DNA of 64,000 bases, taken from positions 38,617-102,616 of the forward strand of contig JAHBYV010000013.1 of NCBI GenBank assembly GCA_019635795.1, read 5' to 3'. Under the pieces are notes generated by a model, which saw only the letters and a list, made by a program, of their open reading frames with translations, was not told where the DNA came from and ran no database searches. The stretch is from Rhizobiaceae bacterium (GTDB taxonomy: Bacteria > Pseudomonadota > Alphaproteobacteria > Rhizobiales > Rhizobiaceae). Made by a program: the position numbers and the translations under genes. Positions 16,862 to 26,353 of the stretch are shown here, piece by piece. Within the stretch, counting starts at the first letter, position 1, and every line of letters begins with the position of its first letter.

Positions 16862-18037
16862 CTATCTGTCCAGAATGCCGCGAATTTCAACAAGCTGTGA
16901 CCGCACCCGCAGCAGATTGAAGCCCAGCGTTGCCAGATGTGAGGGGAATATGAAGGAGGACTCGCTGCCGTTGGAAATGATCCACGGTTGCATATCCAGC
17001 GCCGAACGCAACTGGCTCTCAGTGTTGTCCCAAATCTGCCGAAGGTTGCGGTCATTGATGACTGCATTGAAATCGACATGGGTGGCTTTGAGCAGGCCGT
17101 AATAGGCATAAAGCTGGCCATAAGCGAACCAGAACCGGTCATCGGCGCGCGGGTCGAGCCAACCTGCGTCCGACGCCTGAATCTGGCTGCGCAATATGTC
17201 GGATGTGGAGCCGATATCGCCGGAAATCCGGTCGAGGAAGACCAGCAGATTATCCGCCCGCGCATCGAATGTGGCGTTGCACTGGCCAAGCCGGTTGTTG
17301 AAATCTTCAAGCGTGGAAAGAGCCGCACGGTAAGCGCCAGGGGTAGGGCGGGTCAGTCCGTTGCTGCCGACATACCAGACAGTCTCGCCCCAGTTCATGT
17401 TCTCGCGGGCACTCTGGAGTCCCTGATCAATCTGCGACGTGCCGCGCACGCGGCCCAGCGTGTCAACCAGTTCGATGGTGGTGCGTCGTATCGCCTGATT
17501 TATGCCGAGCTGGAATGCAGCCTTGTTGTCCAGAAATGGCGTGTTGCGCCAGGGAATGCCGAAAAATCCCAGCTTTGAGGCGAGCATGGAGGGAATCCAT
17601 GCGTTCTGGTTGACATTGAAATCGATGAGGAAAGCAGTCACGTCAACGATGGATGAACGCTGGCAAGTGTTGGCGCCTTGAAGCGGTTGCGTTCCGCCCG
17701 AGCCGGTAGCTGCGCTTTCGGCAGCCGATAGCGCAGCGGAAGCGTCTGCGCCGACCACAGCACCGGCTAGCGTTTTCCCGGTGTCGGCAGCGATGCGATT
17801 TTCTGGATAGTCGGGATCGAAATTCGACCAGACCTGCGTTTGAAAGACAAAATAGCCGTAGAACGCGACCAGCCCGACAATCGCGAGCCCGAACACTGCC
17901 TTTATGAGCAGGTTGCGCTTCGTGTACCAGCTTGTCAGCCACATAAACGGCCAGAGCAATATTCCGATAAGAAAGCCTATGCCGCGTCCGATCCAGCCAA
18001 ACAAGCGCGCGAAGAAAGCAACAATCGGGTCAAGCAT
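16862..18037 (-). CDS. DUF2333 family inner-membrane protein
   Basis: A 391-residue protein. Two hydrophobic N-terminal stretches (about residues 5-36 and 45-68) anchor it, with the bulk probably periplasmic. The soluble part has conserved-looking SSIVDVTAFLIDFNVNQNAWIPS, seen as SSIVDVTAFL and NVNQNAWIPS, and a C-terminal SSFIFPSHLATLGFNLLRVRSQ region. DUF2333 has no known function. It is the last gene of a five-gene operon, 12 bases behind the preceding stop, and may be the membrane anchor of the complex (inference). Confidence 0.85.
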   Translation of the reverse strand: MLDPIVAFFARLFGWIGRGIGFLIGILLWPFMWLTSWYTKRNLLIKAVFGLAIVGLVAFYGYFVFQTQVWSNFDPDYPENRIAADTGKTLAGAVVGADASAALSAAESAATGSGGTQPLQGANTCQRSSIVDVTAFLIDFNVNQNAWIPSMLASKLGFFGIPWRNTPFLDNKAAFQLGINQAIRRTTIELVDTLGRVRGTSQIDQGLQSARENMNWGETVWYVGSNGLTRPTPGAYRAALSTLEDFNNRLGQCNATFDARADNLLVFLDRISGDIGSTSDILRSQIQASDAGWLDPRADDRFWFAYGQLYAYYGLLKATHVDFNAVINDRNLRQIWDNTESQLRSALDMQPWIISNGSESSFIFPSHLATLGFNLLRVRSQLVEIRGILDR

Positions 18038-18049
18038 CCAGTCGTTCCT

Positions 18050-19336
18050 TCAGTCGGTAATGCCATAAAGGCGTTCGCGAAACGCAGCCTTGTCTTTCAA
18101 ATATGTGTTTTTAAGCGTCTCGACAACATTCTCGCGCCATTGCGGCGTGAATGATTCATAGTCGTCATAGAAACCCTGTTTGTTGAACACATATCGGGAG
18201 ACGAAATCGAACCGCACAAAATCTGAAATCAACCGGTTCGTCAGCCAGGCATCGGGATGATCCGGCTTTGCGCGCACGACAAGAAACCGCATCGGCGCGG
18301 GCACATCTTCCAGCCGAATCTGGCCATATTGGGCAATTTCACGCTTCGCCGCATTTAGGAAAGGGAATGTACCTTCCCGGTTGATGATGTCGGCATGGCT
18401 CTGAATCCATGTCTGATACCAGACCATCGTTGCGCCTGTCAGGTCGCGCTCAGGCTCCACTTCGCGAATGATCCCGCGAATTGCCATTTCAGCGCGGTGT
18501 TCGAGATAGCCCGAACGCTCTATCCATGAGGCGCGGGGCAGCTCCAATCGTCCCGTGCTTGCGAGGAATCGGAACACGCGCTCGGCGTCGGTAATTGACA
18601 GGTAGCTGACCTGCCAAGGCCTCGAACGTCTGAAGCCGGGTGCATTCGGGTCGCCAATAACCGTGGTTATTTCCTTGTCGATAAAGACGTACAGACCGCC
18701 GAAATGGCTCGTCCAGAACGTGTTATGCCGGAAAATGACCTGATCGGGCACAAGCGCGTTCTCTCGAATATCGCCGGTTACTTTCGCCAGATCCACCATG
18801 TGGTTAAGCATGTCATCATCCCGCCACGCATCCGGTTCGAGCTTGAGCCGGTCCACAAGCTTGCCAAGCTCTGCGGCTTTGCCCAGCACATCCTCCGCGG
18901 ATAGCACGCGGAACTCGACCTGATTGATCGAAAGCAGGTCTTCGATCGTTTCTACCTTTGCAACGGAGTCCTCGATCTCGCCATAGATCACATCCTTGAT
19001 CGTCAGCGCGTCGATGGCACGGCTGTTGCGGGACATGAACTCGTAGACCAGTTGTCCGGTGTTCGAAAAAGCCGTGTGCACGACAGGTAAATCAATCTGA
19101 TCCGGGGTGAGAATGATGAACCGGCGATTGATCTGGTTGGGGTCGAGATAGGAGTTGTCGCCAAGCTCTTTGGCAATTTGCGGTGAGAAGCCGGTTCGAT
19201 CAATCTCGAATTTCTTCAGTTTCGTGGGCTTCAGTCCGAAGGCTTTCAGCGCCTTGTTATAGCGCTCGATAAGGTGCGGTTCCTCCACCCTGAGCAACCG
19301 ACCATAAATCAGTTCGTTGCGATGCAGCAGATCCAT
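18050..19336 (-). CDS. Conserved protein of unknown function (DUF6638-like)
   Basis: A 428-residue soluble protein with no signal peptide or membrane segment. I recall the family name DUF6638 for such proteins in rhizobia, but no role. Features are an N-terminal LIERYNKALKAFGL helix, a segment FRHNTFWTSHFGGLYVFIDKE (split here: FRHNTFWTSHF, GGLYVFIDKE), and an aromatic C-terminal region. Fourth gene of the operon, 21 bases after the ATPase stop and 12 before the DUF2333 start. It could be an adaptor or substrate of the ATPase (inference). Confidence 0.75.
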   Translation of the reverse strand: MDLLHRNELIYGRLLRVEEPHLIERYNKALKAFGLKPTKLKKFEIDRTGFSPQIAKELGDNSYLDPNQINRRFIILTPDQIDLPVVHTAFSNTGQLVYEFMSRNSRAIDALTIKDVIYGEIEDSVAKVETIEDLLSINQVEFRVLSAEDVLGKAAELGKLVDRLKLEPDAWRDDDMLNHMVDLAKVTGDIRENALVPDQVIFRHNTFWTSHFGGLYVFIDKEITTVIGDPNAPGFRRSRPWQVSYLSITDAERVFRFLASTGRLELPRASWIERSGYLEHRAEMAIRGIIREVEPERDLTGATMVWYQTWIQSHADIINREGTFPFLNAAKREIAQYGQIRLEDVPAPMRFLVVRAKPDHPDAWLTNRLISDFVRFDFVSRYVFNKQGFYDDYESFTPQWRENVVETLKNTYLKDKAAFRERLYGITD

Positions 19337-19357
19337 CAGGCGAAACGCCCCGCGCCA

Positions 19358-21268
19358 TCACCCATTCCATAAACCCTTCTTCTTCAACTCTTCGATCTCG
19401 CGAACAGCACGTTCACGAAGGCGCGTGTCGCGCACCAGCTTTTGCACGGCAGAGTCGTCAGCGCGGTCGGAATAGCGGAACTCGCTATCGGCGTACCGAT
19501 TGATTTCCTGCATCACCATTTCCATGTTGAACGGCCCGCGCAGCTCTTCGATCATCGCTTTCTTTTCATCATATGTCTTGCGCATGAAGGCTTCCGGCGT
19601 TTCAAACCATTCGTCCGGAAGCTCAATATCCATCGCGCGCATTTTGATTGCGTCAGTCACATTCTTGATTGCGCGTCCGGTAAACCGCGGCTCAGCTTCC
19701 TTTATCATGTGCAGATAAGCGCCAACGTCAGCCATGGTTTTCGGCTGGCCATGCTCCTTGGTGAAGCGCTCATAGACTTTCATCAATCCGTCTTCATGGG
19801 GCTTGGAATGGCTTTCGTAGGCGGTATCAACCGCGCGCTTGATTTCCTGTGCTGCGTTTAGCTCGTGTTCGCCGAGCGGGATCTTGTGATTTTTGCCTGC
19901 CAGCAGAACGAATATGTCTACGTAGTCAGCCTCGGTTTGCGGCCCGTCCACCAGCCATCTGGCACCCGCGCGCTGACGCAGCGCATCATCCACGTTTTCC
20001 GGGTAGTTTGAGAACATGCCGAAGGAACAATTGCCGCGAATGACGGTGTTCGTTCCTGAAAAGGCGTTCATCAAAACGCCAGTAATTTCATGTTGCCCTG
20101 CCGATGCCCGGTCGTCGGAGCGCTTGGCCGCCACCTGATCTATGTCGTCGATAGTCCCAAAGCCTATGGCGCGCGGGTTCAGCACATTGTCGATAAATGC
20201 CTTACAGTTTTGTCCGGATTTGCCCTGATAGGACGAAATCTGGTCAACCCCGAAATTCTCATAGTGGAACGGATAGCCGGCAATCTGGCAGTAGTCATTG
20301 ACCATGCCGGCAATCATCTGGATCAAGGTAGTCTTTCCGGTGCCCGGCGCGCCGTCACCGATGAACGTGAACAGGAAACCGCCAAGCTCGACAAACGGGT
20401 TGAGTTGCCGGTCAAAATCATAGGCCATCAGCATTTTGGCCAGTTTCAGCGACTGGTATTTTGCGATGTGGTTGCCGACGACCTCATCCGGCTTCTTGAA
20501 TGTCATTTCCAGTGGCTTGGACTTTTTGCCGGGCGCAACGTCGAAGCCGTCAATGTTGAAATCGTCTTTCTCGATCCGGATGTGCGTGTCTTCAAACGAG
20601 CCAAGGCCATCGAAACGTGCTTTTCGCGAAAGCAGGCTTTCGATTGCAACGCGCGCAAACGCGCGTGCGCGCGCGGTGAGCGTGACGTCATCCGTCGCGC
20701 CCGAAATTGCCGTGTCCAGCCCTGCAATCAGCGACTTCACTGCATCTTGCGGCGTATCAAAATTGAACTGGGGCGGCGCGATATCGTTTGGCGATTCCCC
20801 ATCGCTATCGATCAGTTGCAACAGATAGGACGCGAGCGTGAAGGCGGTCACATAGGCGGAAGCTGACAGCAGTTTCCTGAAATTGCTTGCTTCCTCGCCA
20901 TCCAGCGGTGTGCGCGCATTTCGTGCCTGAAGCGATTCCAGATCGCTGGCGCGCGCAAACACATCCGAGACTGCAAGGGCAATCGCAATGCCCCGGCGTG
21001 CGCGGTAGAGAAGCGTGTGTTGTGCAATGTCGAGAAGCTGATCGCCGGGGCGTATTGCAGCAACGGTTTTCGAAAGTTCGACCTCGCGAGAGCGTCCAAC
21101 CGACCCGGTTGAGACGGTCGAAACAAATCGCCGGTTTGTACCCGCAAGCGCGGTGCCGGACTGGCTGTTCGCCTGTTCGAGGACGACGATGCGCGTTATG
21201 AAGCTTTGTGCGGTTGGCACATGTTTTTCAATGTCCGCTTCCGAAATCGTTGTCAGTCCGGTGTCCAT
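19358..21268 (-). CDS. AAA family ATPase of an uncharacterised operon
   Basis: A 636-residue ATPase. The N-terminal 250 residues are helical and unassigned. The single AAA module has Walker A GAPGTGKT at 306-313, Walker B FGTIDDIDQ at about 370-378, a sensor-1-like MFSNYPEN at about 418-425, and a charged DDALRQRAGARW segment at about 427-438 that may supply the arginine finger. A helical C-terminal part ends in a basic coiled stretch. There is no membrane helix. Its partners are a coiled-coil protein, two unknowns and an inner-membrane protein, suggesting a membrane-linked remodelling machine; this is inference only. Confidence 0.85.
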   Translation of the reverse strand: MDTGLTTISEADIEKHVPTAQSFITRIVVLEQANSQSGTALAGTNRRFVSTVSTGSVGRSREVELSKTVAAIRPGDQLLDIAQHTLLYRARRGIAIALAVSDVFARASDLESLQARNARTPLDGEEASNFRKLLSASAYVTAFTLASYLLQLIDSDGESPNDIAPPQFNFDTPQDAVKSLIAGLDTAISGATDDVTLTARARAFARVAIESLLSRKARFDGLGSFEDTHIRIEKDDFNIDGFDVAPGKKSKPLEMTFKKPDEVVGNHIAKYQSLKLAKMLMAYDFDRQLNPFVELGGFLFTFIGDGAPGTGKTTLIQMIAGMVNDYCQIAGYPFHYENFGVDQISSYQGKSGQNCKAFIDNVLNPRAIGFGTIDDIDQVAAKRSDDRASAGQHEITGVLMNAFSGTNTVIRGNCSFGMFSNYPENVDDALRQRAGARWLVDGPQTEADYVDIFVLLAGKNHKIPLGEHELNAAQEIKRAVDTAYESHSKPHEDGLMKVYERFTKEHGQPKTMADVGAYLHMIKEAEPRFTGRAIKNVTDAIKMRAMDIELPDEWFETPEAFMRKTYDEKKAMIEELRGPFNMEMVMQEINRYADSEFRYSDRADDSAVQKLVRDTRLRERAVREIEELKKKGLWNG

Positions 21269-21280
21269 GCGGTCCTCGCT

Positions 21281-22426
21281 TTACACATCCGAAATGACCT
21301 GTCCCTTGGACAGGATATGCACCTTGTAGCCCGCGAAAATCTTCTGCGCCTCTCCGGCGGCATAGAGCGCCTGATACGCCTCGTGCGGAATGAGCGCGTG
21401 CTTTTCATAGGCAGAAACGCCCATGCGCGCGGCTTCAAGATCGTCTGTGTTGACGTAAAATTCCTGCGTTGCCTTTTCCGACGACCACAAACCGCGCCGC
21501 CCGGGTCGCTCTGCCTTGGAGTAGACCTCCTGGATCGTCCATGTAAGAAGCCAGGCATTCTCCGGCTTTCGCACCTTGTTCAAGACCTCGGTAACAGTCG
21601 AATTATGCTCGGTTATTCCTGCCGAATAGAATGGGCCGAGCACGAGTCTGCGAAGCTGCTTGGGGTGCAGCGTTTCAAAATCCTTGTCGAGATTGTTGGC
21701 GATTGTCGCGGGCGAAAGTGAATAGGCCGAGTTCTTCTCCGTAAACGCATCGAATTGATGTGCAAGTTCGGGATTCAACAAACCGTCCACCGGAAGCGGA
21801 ATTTTCACCTTCTCGTTGAGCTTGTTGTCGCCAGTAACGAGTTGCCGCACGAGAGCGGGCGAAGAATCTTCGATCGTTGCCATATAGATCAGCGGCAAAT
21901 TGGCCGTGCCGTCAAAGGTCGCCCAATGCACCAGATAATAGGGGCGCCCATTGTTCGGATTGACCGAAACCTTGGCAGTTTGGGCCAGGGTGAATGGTCC
22001 AAAAATCTCGCCGTTGCTCACATCCTCAAGATAAAGCCGCTCGGCCATGCTGCGTTGAAGCGCGGTCGGGAAGTCCTTGTGGCGCAAAATGAAATCCGCC
22101 ATTTCGGCCCGCAACTCGTCCGGTTGGGGAATGGCGGCCAGTCGCTCATTCGCCTGCCGACGGTCGTTTTCCAGTTCAAGCACATGCTGGAAAACGGGAA
22201 AGCCACTTTCCGCGCGTGAAATCCGGAACTTGTCAATGAATCCCAGCCGATTGCGCCAACAATCAAATGTGCGCTCCAGCTTGCTGATATATTCTGCGGC
22301 GACCCTGGTAACGAGGTCATGCCGGTAGAGCGATGAGCGCTCGTCTGACATGAAAATGTCCAGACCCTTCAGAGCCGCCGAAATCGCCGCGAAATATTGC
22401 GCAGCGGGTTCACTATCGTTTTTCAT
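21281..22426 (-). CDS. Conserved protein of unknown function (DUF6384-like)
   Basis: A 381-residue soluble protein. The N-terminal 130 residues are helical and charged; a middle beta-rich part contains FGPFTLAQTAKVSVNPN and GRPYYLVHWATFDGTANLPL, seen at about 165-205. No signal peptide, membrane helix or catalytic motif is evident. I recall DUF6384 for similar rhizobial proteins, with modest confidence. Second gene of the operon: nine bases after the coiled-coil gene and 12 before the ATPase, so probably translated together with both. Confidence 0.72.
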   Translation of the reverse strand: MKNDSEPAAQYFAAISAALKGLDIFMSDERSSLYRHDLVTRVAAEYISKLERTFDCWRNRLGFIDKFRISRAESGFPVFQHVLELENDRRQANERLAAIPQPDELRAEMADFILRHKDFPTALQRSMAERLYLEDVSNGEIFGPFTLAQTAKVSVNPNNGRPYYLVHWATFDGTANLPLIYMATIEDSSPALVRQLVTGDNKLNEKVKIPLPVDGLLNPELAHQFDAFTEKNSAYSLSPATIANNLDKDFETLHPKQLRRLVLGPFYSAGITEHNSTVTEVLNKVRKPENAWLLTWTIQEVYSKAERPGRRGLWSSEKATQEFYVNTDDLEAARMGVSAYEKHALIPHEAYQALYAAGEAQKIFAGYKVHILSKGQVISDV

Positions 22427-22435
22427 GCCTCAGGT

Positions 22436-23524
22436 TCAGGCGCGCACGTAGTCGGCGGTGTTGTGCTTGCGCAGGACTTCATCGAATCGCCGTGCAAACG
22501 CTTCGTCCGCAAGCTTCTTTCGCCGCTGAATGTCGGCAGTCGTCACCATGTTCTTTTCATGCAGCTCAAGCAGGTCGCCAATATGCTTCTGCGCAGCCGC
22601 ACCAATGCCTGCCATTGTCTCTTCGGCGGTGTTATCCACCTTTGAGCCAAGCGTGTTGATCTTGTGTGCGACATCCTGCTGAGCGGCTGTTTTCAAGGAA
22701 TCTTCCAGAGCCTTGTAAAGAACGATGCGCTGTTCGGTATCGATGGTCAGCTTGTTTATCAGCGTATTCTGGGCGGCAATCTGGTTGTTCAATGAATCAA
22801 CGAAGGTCTGGAACATGGATGTGTAGCGCTCCAGCGTCTGGCTTGCGGCCAGCAATTCCTGTTCCTTGGCCTGCCGCTCATTATATTCCGTGGCCAGCTT
22901 TGAGCGTTCGCCTTCAAGCTGGGTCCGCTCTTTCTGGTTGGTCGAGGCGGTGATTTTGTTCTCAATGTCGAGCAACATGGGGTTGAGTTCCATGATGCGC
23001 TTTTGCACCGCTTCAAGTTCCGCCATGGTTACCTTGCGGCGCTCGATGACCTGAGAGAGCGAGGTTTCCGATGTCTTGTAGCGCTGATCCAGAATTTGCT
23101 TCTGATCTTTGAGAATGCCGACAATCGTGTCCGACTTTGCAAGCAATTCCTGGAGGTTGCCGGCAAGCGACATGTTGCGAACGCGCTCTGTGCGCATTCT
23201 CTGTTTGCGGGCTTGTGAAAAAATGCCGACGATGTTTTCCCACGTCGTGTAGCTCTTCATGCTTTCGAATTCTGTTCCGAAAACATTTGTTGCGTCCTCC
23301 AGACCGATGATCAGGTCCGCAATATTGCTTTCCATCACCTTCTGCTGCTTGAGCACGTCTTCGATGCGGGCATTCTCAATGTCAAAATCGGCATTGCCAA
23401 TCTTGGCGTCAGAGCGCGCCAGCTTGTCCAGCATGGTCGAGGATTGGTCGATCTTCGTTCGCATGTCTTCGACAACGCGTTTCGTTTTTTCGATTTCGGC
23501 GTCGAAGTTCTGAAGTTCGGCCAT
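22436..23524 (-). CDS. Coiled-coil protein, first gene of the AAA ATPase operon
   Basis: A 362-residue protein that is almost wholly alpha-helical, with heptad-like Leu/Ile/Met spacing through most of its length (about residues 5-40 and 100-330) and no signal peptide or membrane helix. Database entries for such proteins are sometimes loosely called cell-surface proteins; nothing here supports that. The ATG at 23524 has GGGAGG six bases upstream; an in-frame TTG at 23530 is less likely. The C-terminal LTIDTEQRIVLYKALEDSL region is vaguely like TelA-type proteins, a comparison worth running. Confidence 0.75.
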   Translation of the reverse strand: MAELQNFDAEIEKTKRVVEDMRTKIDQSSTMLDKLARSDAKIGNADFDIENARIEDVLKQQKVMESNIADLIIGLEDATNVFGTEFESMKSYTTWENIVGIFSQARKQRMRTERVRNMSLAGNLQELLAKSDTIVGILKDQKQILDQRYKTSETSLSQVIERRKVTMAELEAVQKRIMELNPMLLDIENKITASTNQKERTQLEGERSKLATEYNERQAKEQELLAASQTLERYTSMFQTFVDSLNNQIAAQNTLINKLTIDTEQRIVLYKALEDSLKTAAQQDVAHKINTLGSKVDNTAEETMAGIGAAAQKHIGDLLELHEKNMVTTADIQRRKKLADEAFARRFDEVLRKHNTADYVRA

Positions 23525-23616
23525 GCGCAACCTCCCGGAAAATGGGTCTCGATTTCAGGAATATATGTGGCGTTGGCAGCGATTGGAAGGCGTAGGCCGC
23601 GAAAACGCAATGCGTG

Positions 23617-24228
23617 CTATCGAGCCGTGAACCCGACGAAATCGTCCGAAGCTGCCCTGCCCATCTCTTCTTCCCAGTGCTTGCGGCAGAGTGAGACATA
23701 GGCATCCTTGCCGATTGCAACCTGCGCGCCTTGCTTTGCCACCTTTCCGTCTGGTCCAAGGCGCACGACCATTGTTGCCTTGCGACCGCAGCGGCAAATC
23801 GTGCGTACCTCGCGTAATTCATCCGCGATTGCCAGAAGCGCCATGGAGCCGCTGAACAGGTTGCCCTGAAAATCAGTGCGCAAGCCGTAGCACAGGACGG
23901 GAATGCCGAGGCGGTCTGCAACGCGCCCAAGCTGCCACACCTGCTCCTCCTGCAAGAATTGTGCTTCGTCCACAAATACGGCATGGACCGTCTGCCGGTT
24001 GTGATGTTCGGCAACACGCTCGAACAGATCGTCACCGTCGCGAAACATATCCGCTTCCGACTCAAGACCGATACGCGATGAAATGTAACCGCGCTCGCCC
24101 TTGCGATAGTGACCAGCAACGAACAGCATCGTGTTCAGGCCGCGTTCCCGGTAATTGTATGCGGCCTGCAAGAGCATAGTCGTCTTGCCCGCATCCATCG
24201 TTGCATAGTGGAAATAGAGTTTCGCCAT
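23617..24228 (-). CDS. tdk: Thymidine kinase
   Basis: A 203-residue type II (TK1-like) thymidine kinase of nucleoside salvage. The P-loop MDAGKT lies at residues 11-16, the Walker B FVDEAQFL near residue 85, and the lasso region has TAxCRCGRKA-like cysteines (ICRCGRKAT) and a later CRKHW that usually bind zinc. The length is typical. The AAA ATPase operon begins 92 bases downstream on the same strand, while choX diverges upstream across a 215-base gap. Confidence 0.95.
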   Translation of the reverse strand: MAKLYFHYATMDAGKTTMLLQAAYNYRERGLNTMLFVAGHYRKGERGYISSRIGLESEADMFRDGDDLFERVAEHHNRQTVHAVFVDEAQFLQEEQVWQLGRVADRLGIPVLCYGLRTDFQGNLFSGSMALLAIADELREVRTICRCGRKATMVVRLGPDGKVAKQGAQVAIGKDAYVSLCRKHWEEEMGRAASDDFVGFTAR

Positions 24229-24443
24229 TGGTTGCTTTTAGCTGCCGCTGGCGTGGTTTGGGAGTCGGTCGAATAATCGTCCACCGGAAAGCTTGCACAT
24301 ATGCGCATGTCGTGAATAGAGAAGTTGGCGGCGCGTCCGCGCATGTTGTTGCTTGCAAGCACGCCAAAATGGTGTTTGGCTCGTGCACAAGGAACAATAA
24401 TCAAAAACCGGCACGCGCTGGGGACACAAATGGGAGAATTTGT

Positions 24444-25385
24444 ATGTCAGCCTACAAATCATTTGCACTGGCGTTGAGCATTGCGAGCTTTGCCCTTTCA
24501 GGCGCGGCCTATGCCGGCGATGCCGAGTCTTGCAAGAAGGTCCGTCTGTCCGATGTCGGCTGGACCGACATCCAGGCTACCACCGGCGTGGCTTCAACGC
24601 TTTTGACGGCGCTCGGCTATGAACCGGAAGTAATCCAGCTTTCCGTTCCGGTTACGCTGGCCTCGCTCAAGAACAACGATCTGGACGTGTTTCTGGGCAA
24701 CTGGATGCCGTCAATGACCAACGACATCAAGGATTACACGGCGGAAGGTTCTATCGAAACAATCAGCCAGAACCTTGAAGGCGCGGGTTATGGCCTCGTG
24801 GTGCCGACCTATATGGCCGATGCCGGCGTCAAATCCCTTTCCGATCTTGCCAAGCCGGACGTGAAGGAAAAGCTTGGCGGGAAAGTGTACGGAATCGAGG
24901 CCGGCAATGACGGCAACCGCATCATTCTGGACATGATTTCGCAGGCCGACAGCGGCCTCAATGGCTATGAACTGGTTGAATCGTCGGAAGCCGGTATGCT
25001 CACGCAAGCCGAGGCTTCCATGAAAGACCAATCATGGATCGTTTTCCTTGGCTGGACGCCTCACCCGGTCATGGGTGAAATGAAGATTAGCTATCTCGAC
25101 GGTATGGGCGATTCCGGCTTCGGCTCAGCGACGGTGCACACTGTTGTTCGCAAGGGCTATCTCACCGATTGCCCGAACGTCGGTGCTTTCATCAAGAACC
25201 TCAAATTCGATCTTTCCATGGAAAACGCCATGATGGACTCCATCCTCAAGGGTGGAAACCCCAATGACGTGGCCAAGGAATGGCTGAAGGGTCATCAGGA
25301 TGTTGTTGCGCCGTGGATTCAGGGCGTGACCACCTTTGATGGCGGTGATGCCGCTGCTGCTGTCAAAGCCGCGCTCGAAGGCTGA
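24444..25385 (+). CDS. choX: Choline ABC transporter, periplasmic binding protein ChoX
   Basis: A 313-residue OpuAC-type binding protein. The signal peptide ends at AYA-GDAES. The mature protein has VGWTDIQATTG, the FLGNWMPSM loop with an aromatic-box Trp, the NDGNR loop, and VFLGWTPHPVM with a second aromatic-box Trp, all features of ChoX rather than glycine-betaine proteins. It captures choline for uptake and glycine-betaine synthesis. The ATG at 24444 follows GGGAGAA; the frame is open from 24201 without support. First gene of choXWV. Confidence 0.93.
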   Translation: MSAYKSFALALSIASFALSGAAYAGDAESCKKVRLSDVGWTDIQATTGVASTLLTALGYEPEVIQLSVPVTLASLKNNDLDVFLGNWMPSMTNDIKDYTAEGSIETISQNLEGAGYGLVVPTYMADAGVKSLSDLAKPDVKEKLGGKVYGIEAGNDGNRIILDMISQADSGLNGYELVESSEAGMLTQAEASMKDQSWIVFLGWTPHPVMGEMKISYLDGMGDSGFGSATVHTVVRKGYLTDCPNVGAFIKNLKFDLSMENAMMDSILKGGNPNDVAKEWLKGHQDVVAPWIQGVTTFDGGDAAAAVKAALEG

Positions 25386-25492
25386 TGCGCGCTGGGTGCG
25401 CAACATGATTGAACGATGGGCAGTCTCCCCGGAGGCTGCCCTTTTTGTTCCGTGATCCGGAAAATCCGGGCTGGCTCAACGAGAGGGGACAG

Positions 25493-26353
25493 ATGGATCC
25501 GATTTCAGAATTTCTGGCCGACAAGGCGCACAAGATCCCGGTGGGTGCCTGGGGCAAGGCATTTTTTGAGTGGCTGACGGATAATTTCGACGCGATCCTG
25601 CGCGGCTTTTCGAACGGGCTCAACTTCCTGCTCAATGGCGCGGTGGATATGTTGCTCACCTTGCCGCCCATCGTCGTAATTCTGGCGTTGGCCTTGCTGG
25701 CCTGGTTCCTGCAACGTTCGAAGGGGCTGGCGGTCGGTGTTGCGATAGGCCTGCTCTTCATCGTCAATCAGGGCCTTTGGAAACAAACCGTCCAGACGCT
25801 TGTTCTGGTGGTCGCAGCTTCGGCGGCGTCCATGGCTGTCGGTGTGCCACTTGGCATCTGGGCCGCGCACAAGCCCAAGGTTTACAAGGTCATGCTGCCG
25901 ATTCTCGATCTGATGCAGACCTTGCCAACCTTTGTTTATCTGATTCCTGTCCTGACCCTGTTTGGCCTTGGCAATGCGCCGGGTCTCATCGTCACGATCA
26001 TATTTGTCATTCCAACGGCTGTGCGCCTCACACATCTCGGCATGACCAGCGTGCCGGTTTCGATCGTTGAGGCTGGCCAGTCATTTGGTGCAACAAAGCG
26101 CCAATTGCTCTGGAAGGTGGAGCTTCCTGCGGCCTTGCCAACCATCATGGCGGGCCTGACACAATGCATCATGCTTTCCCTTTCCATGGTGGTGTTCGCT
26201 GCGCTGATTGGCGCGGGCGGGCTTGGAACGGAAATCAACCGCGCGCTTGGTTCGCGCCGCATAGACCTTGGCCTTGAAGCAGGATTGGCGATCGTGGTTC
26301 TGGCGATTGTTCTGGACCGCATGACCCGCATCGGCGTTGGAGGCAAGAAATGA
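25493..26353 (+). CDS. choW: Choline ABC transporter, permease ChoW
   Basis: A 286-residue permease of the quaternary-amine (ProW/OpuAB) family with six to seven membrane segments. The cytoplasmic coupling loop EAGQSFGATKRQLLWKVELP, read as EAGQSFGATKRQL and KVELP, contacts the ATPase. It starts at ATG 25493 behind GAGAGGGG. The 107-base gap after choX contains the hairpin-like GATGGGCAGTCTCCCCGGAGGCTGCCC region (25413-25441; GGCAG/CTGCC), which could damp translation or expression of choWV relative to choX. Confidence 0.92.
   Translation: MDPISEFLADKAHKIPVGAWGKAFFEWLTDNFDAILRGFSNGLNFLLNGAVDMLLTLPPIVVILALALLAWFLQRSKGLAVGVAIGLLFIVNQGLWKQTVQTLVLVVAASAASMAVGVPLGIWAAHKPKVYKVMLPILDLMQTLPTFVYLIPVLTLFGLGNAPGLIVTIIFVIPTAVRLTHLGMTSVPVSIVEAGQSFGATKRQLLWKVELPAALPTIMAGLTQCIMLSLSMVVFAALIGAGGLGTEINRALGSRRIDLGLEAGLAIVVLAIVLDRMTRIGVGGKK

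Noticed and set aside
20090-20866. A 258-codon plus-strand frame
   Set aside because: It overlaps the AAA ATPase with intact Walker motifs on the other strand and has no start signal.
23617-24228. Thymidine kinase as part of the AAA ATPase operon
   Set aside because: It is on the same strand but 92 bases separate it from the coiled-coil gene, and its nucleoside-salvage role has no evident link.
24229-24443. A riboswitch or defined operator in the tdk-choX gap
   Set aside because: Only a short ATGCGCAT palindrome is present and no ordered set of stems; not enough to call a regulatory element.
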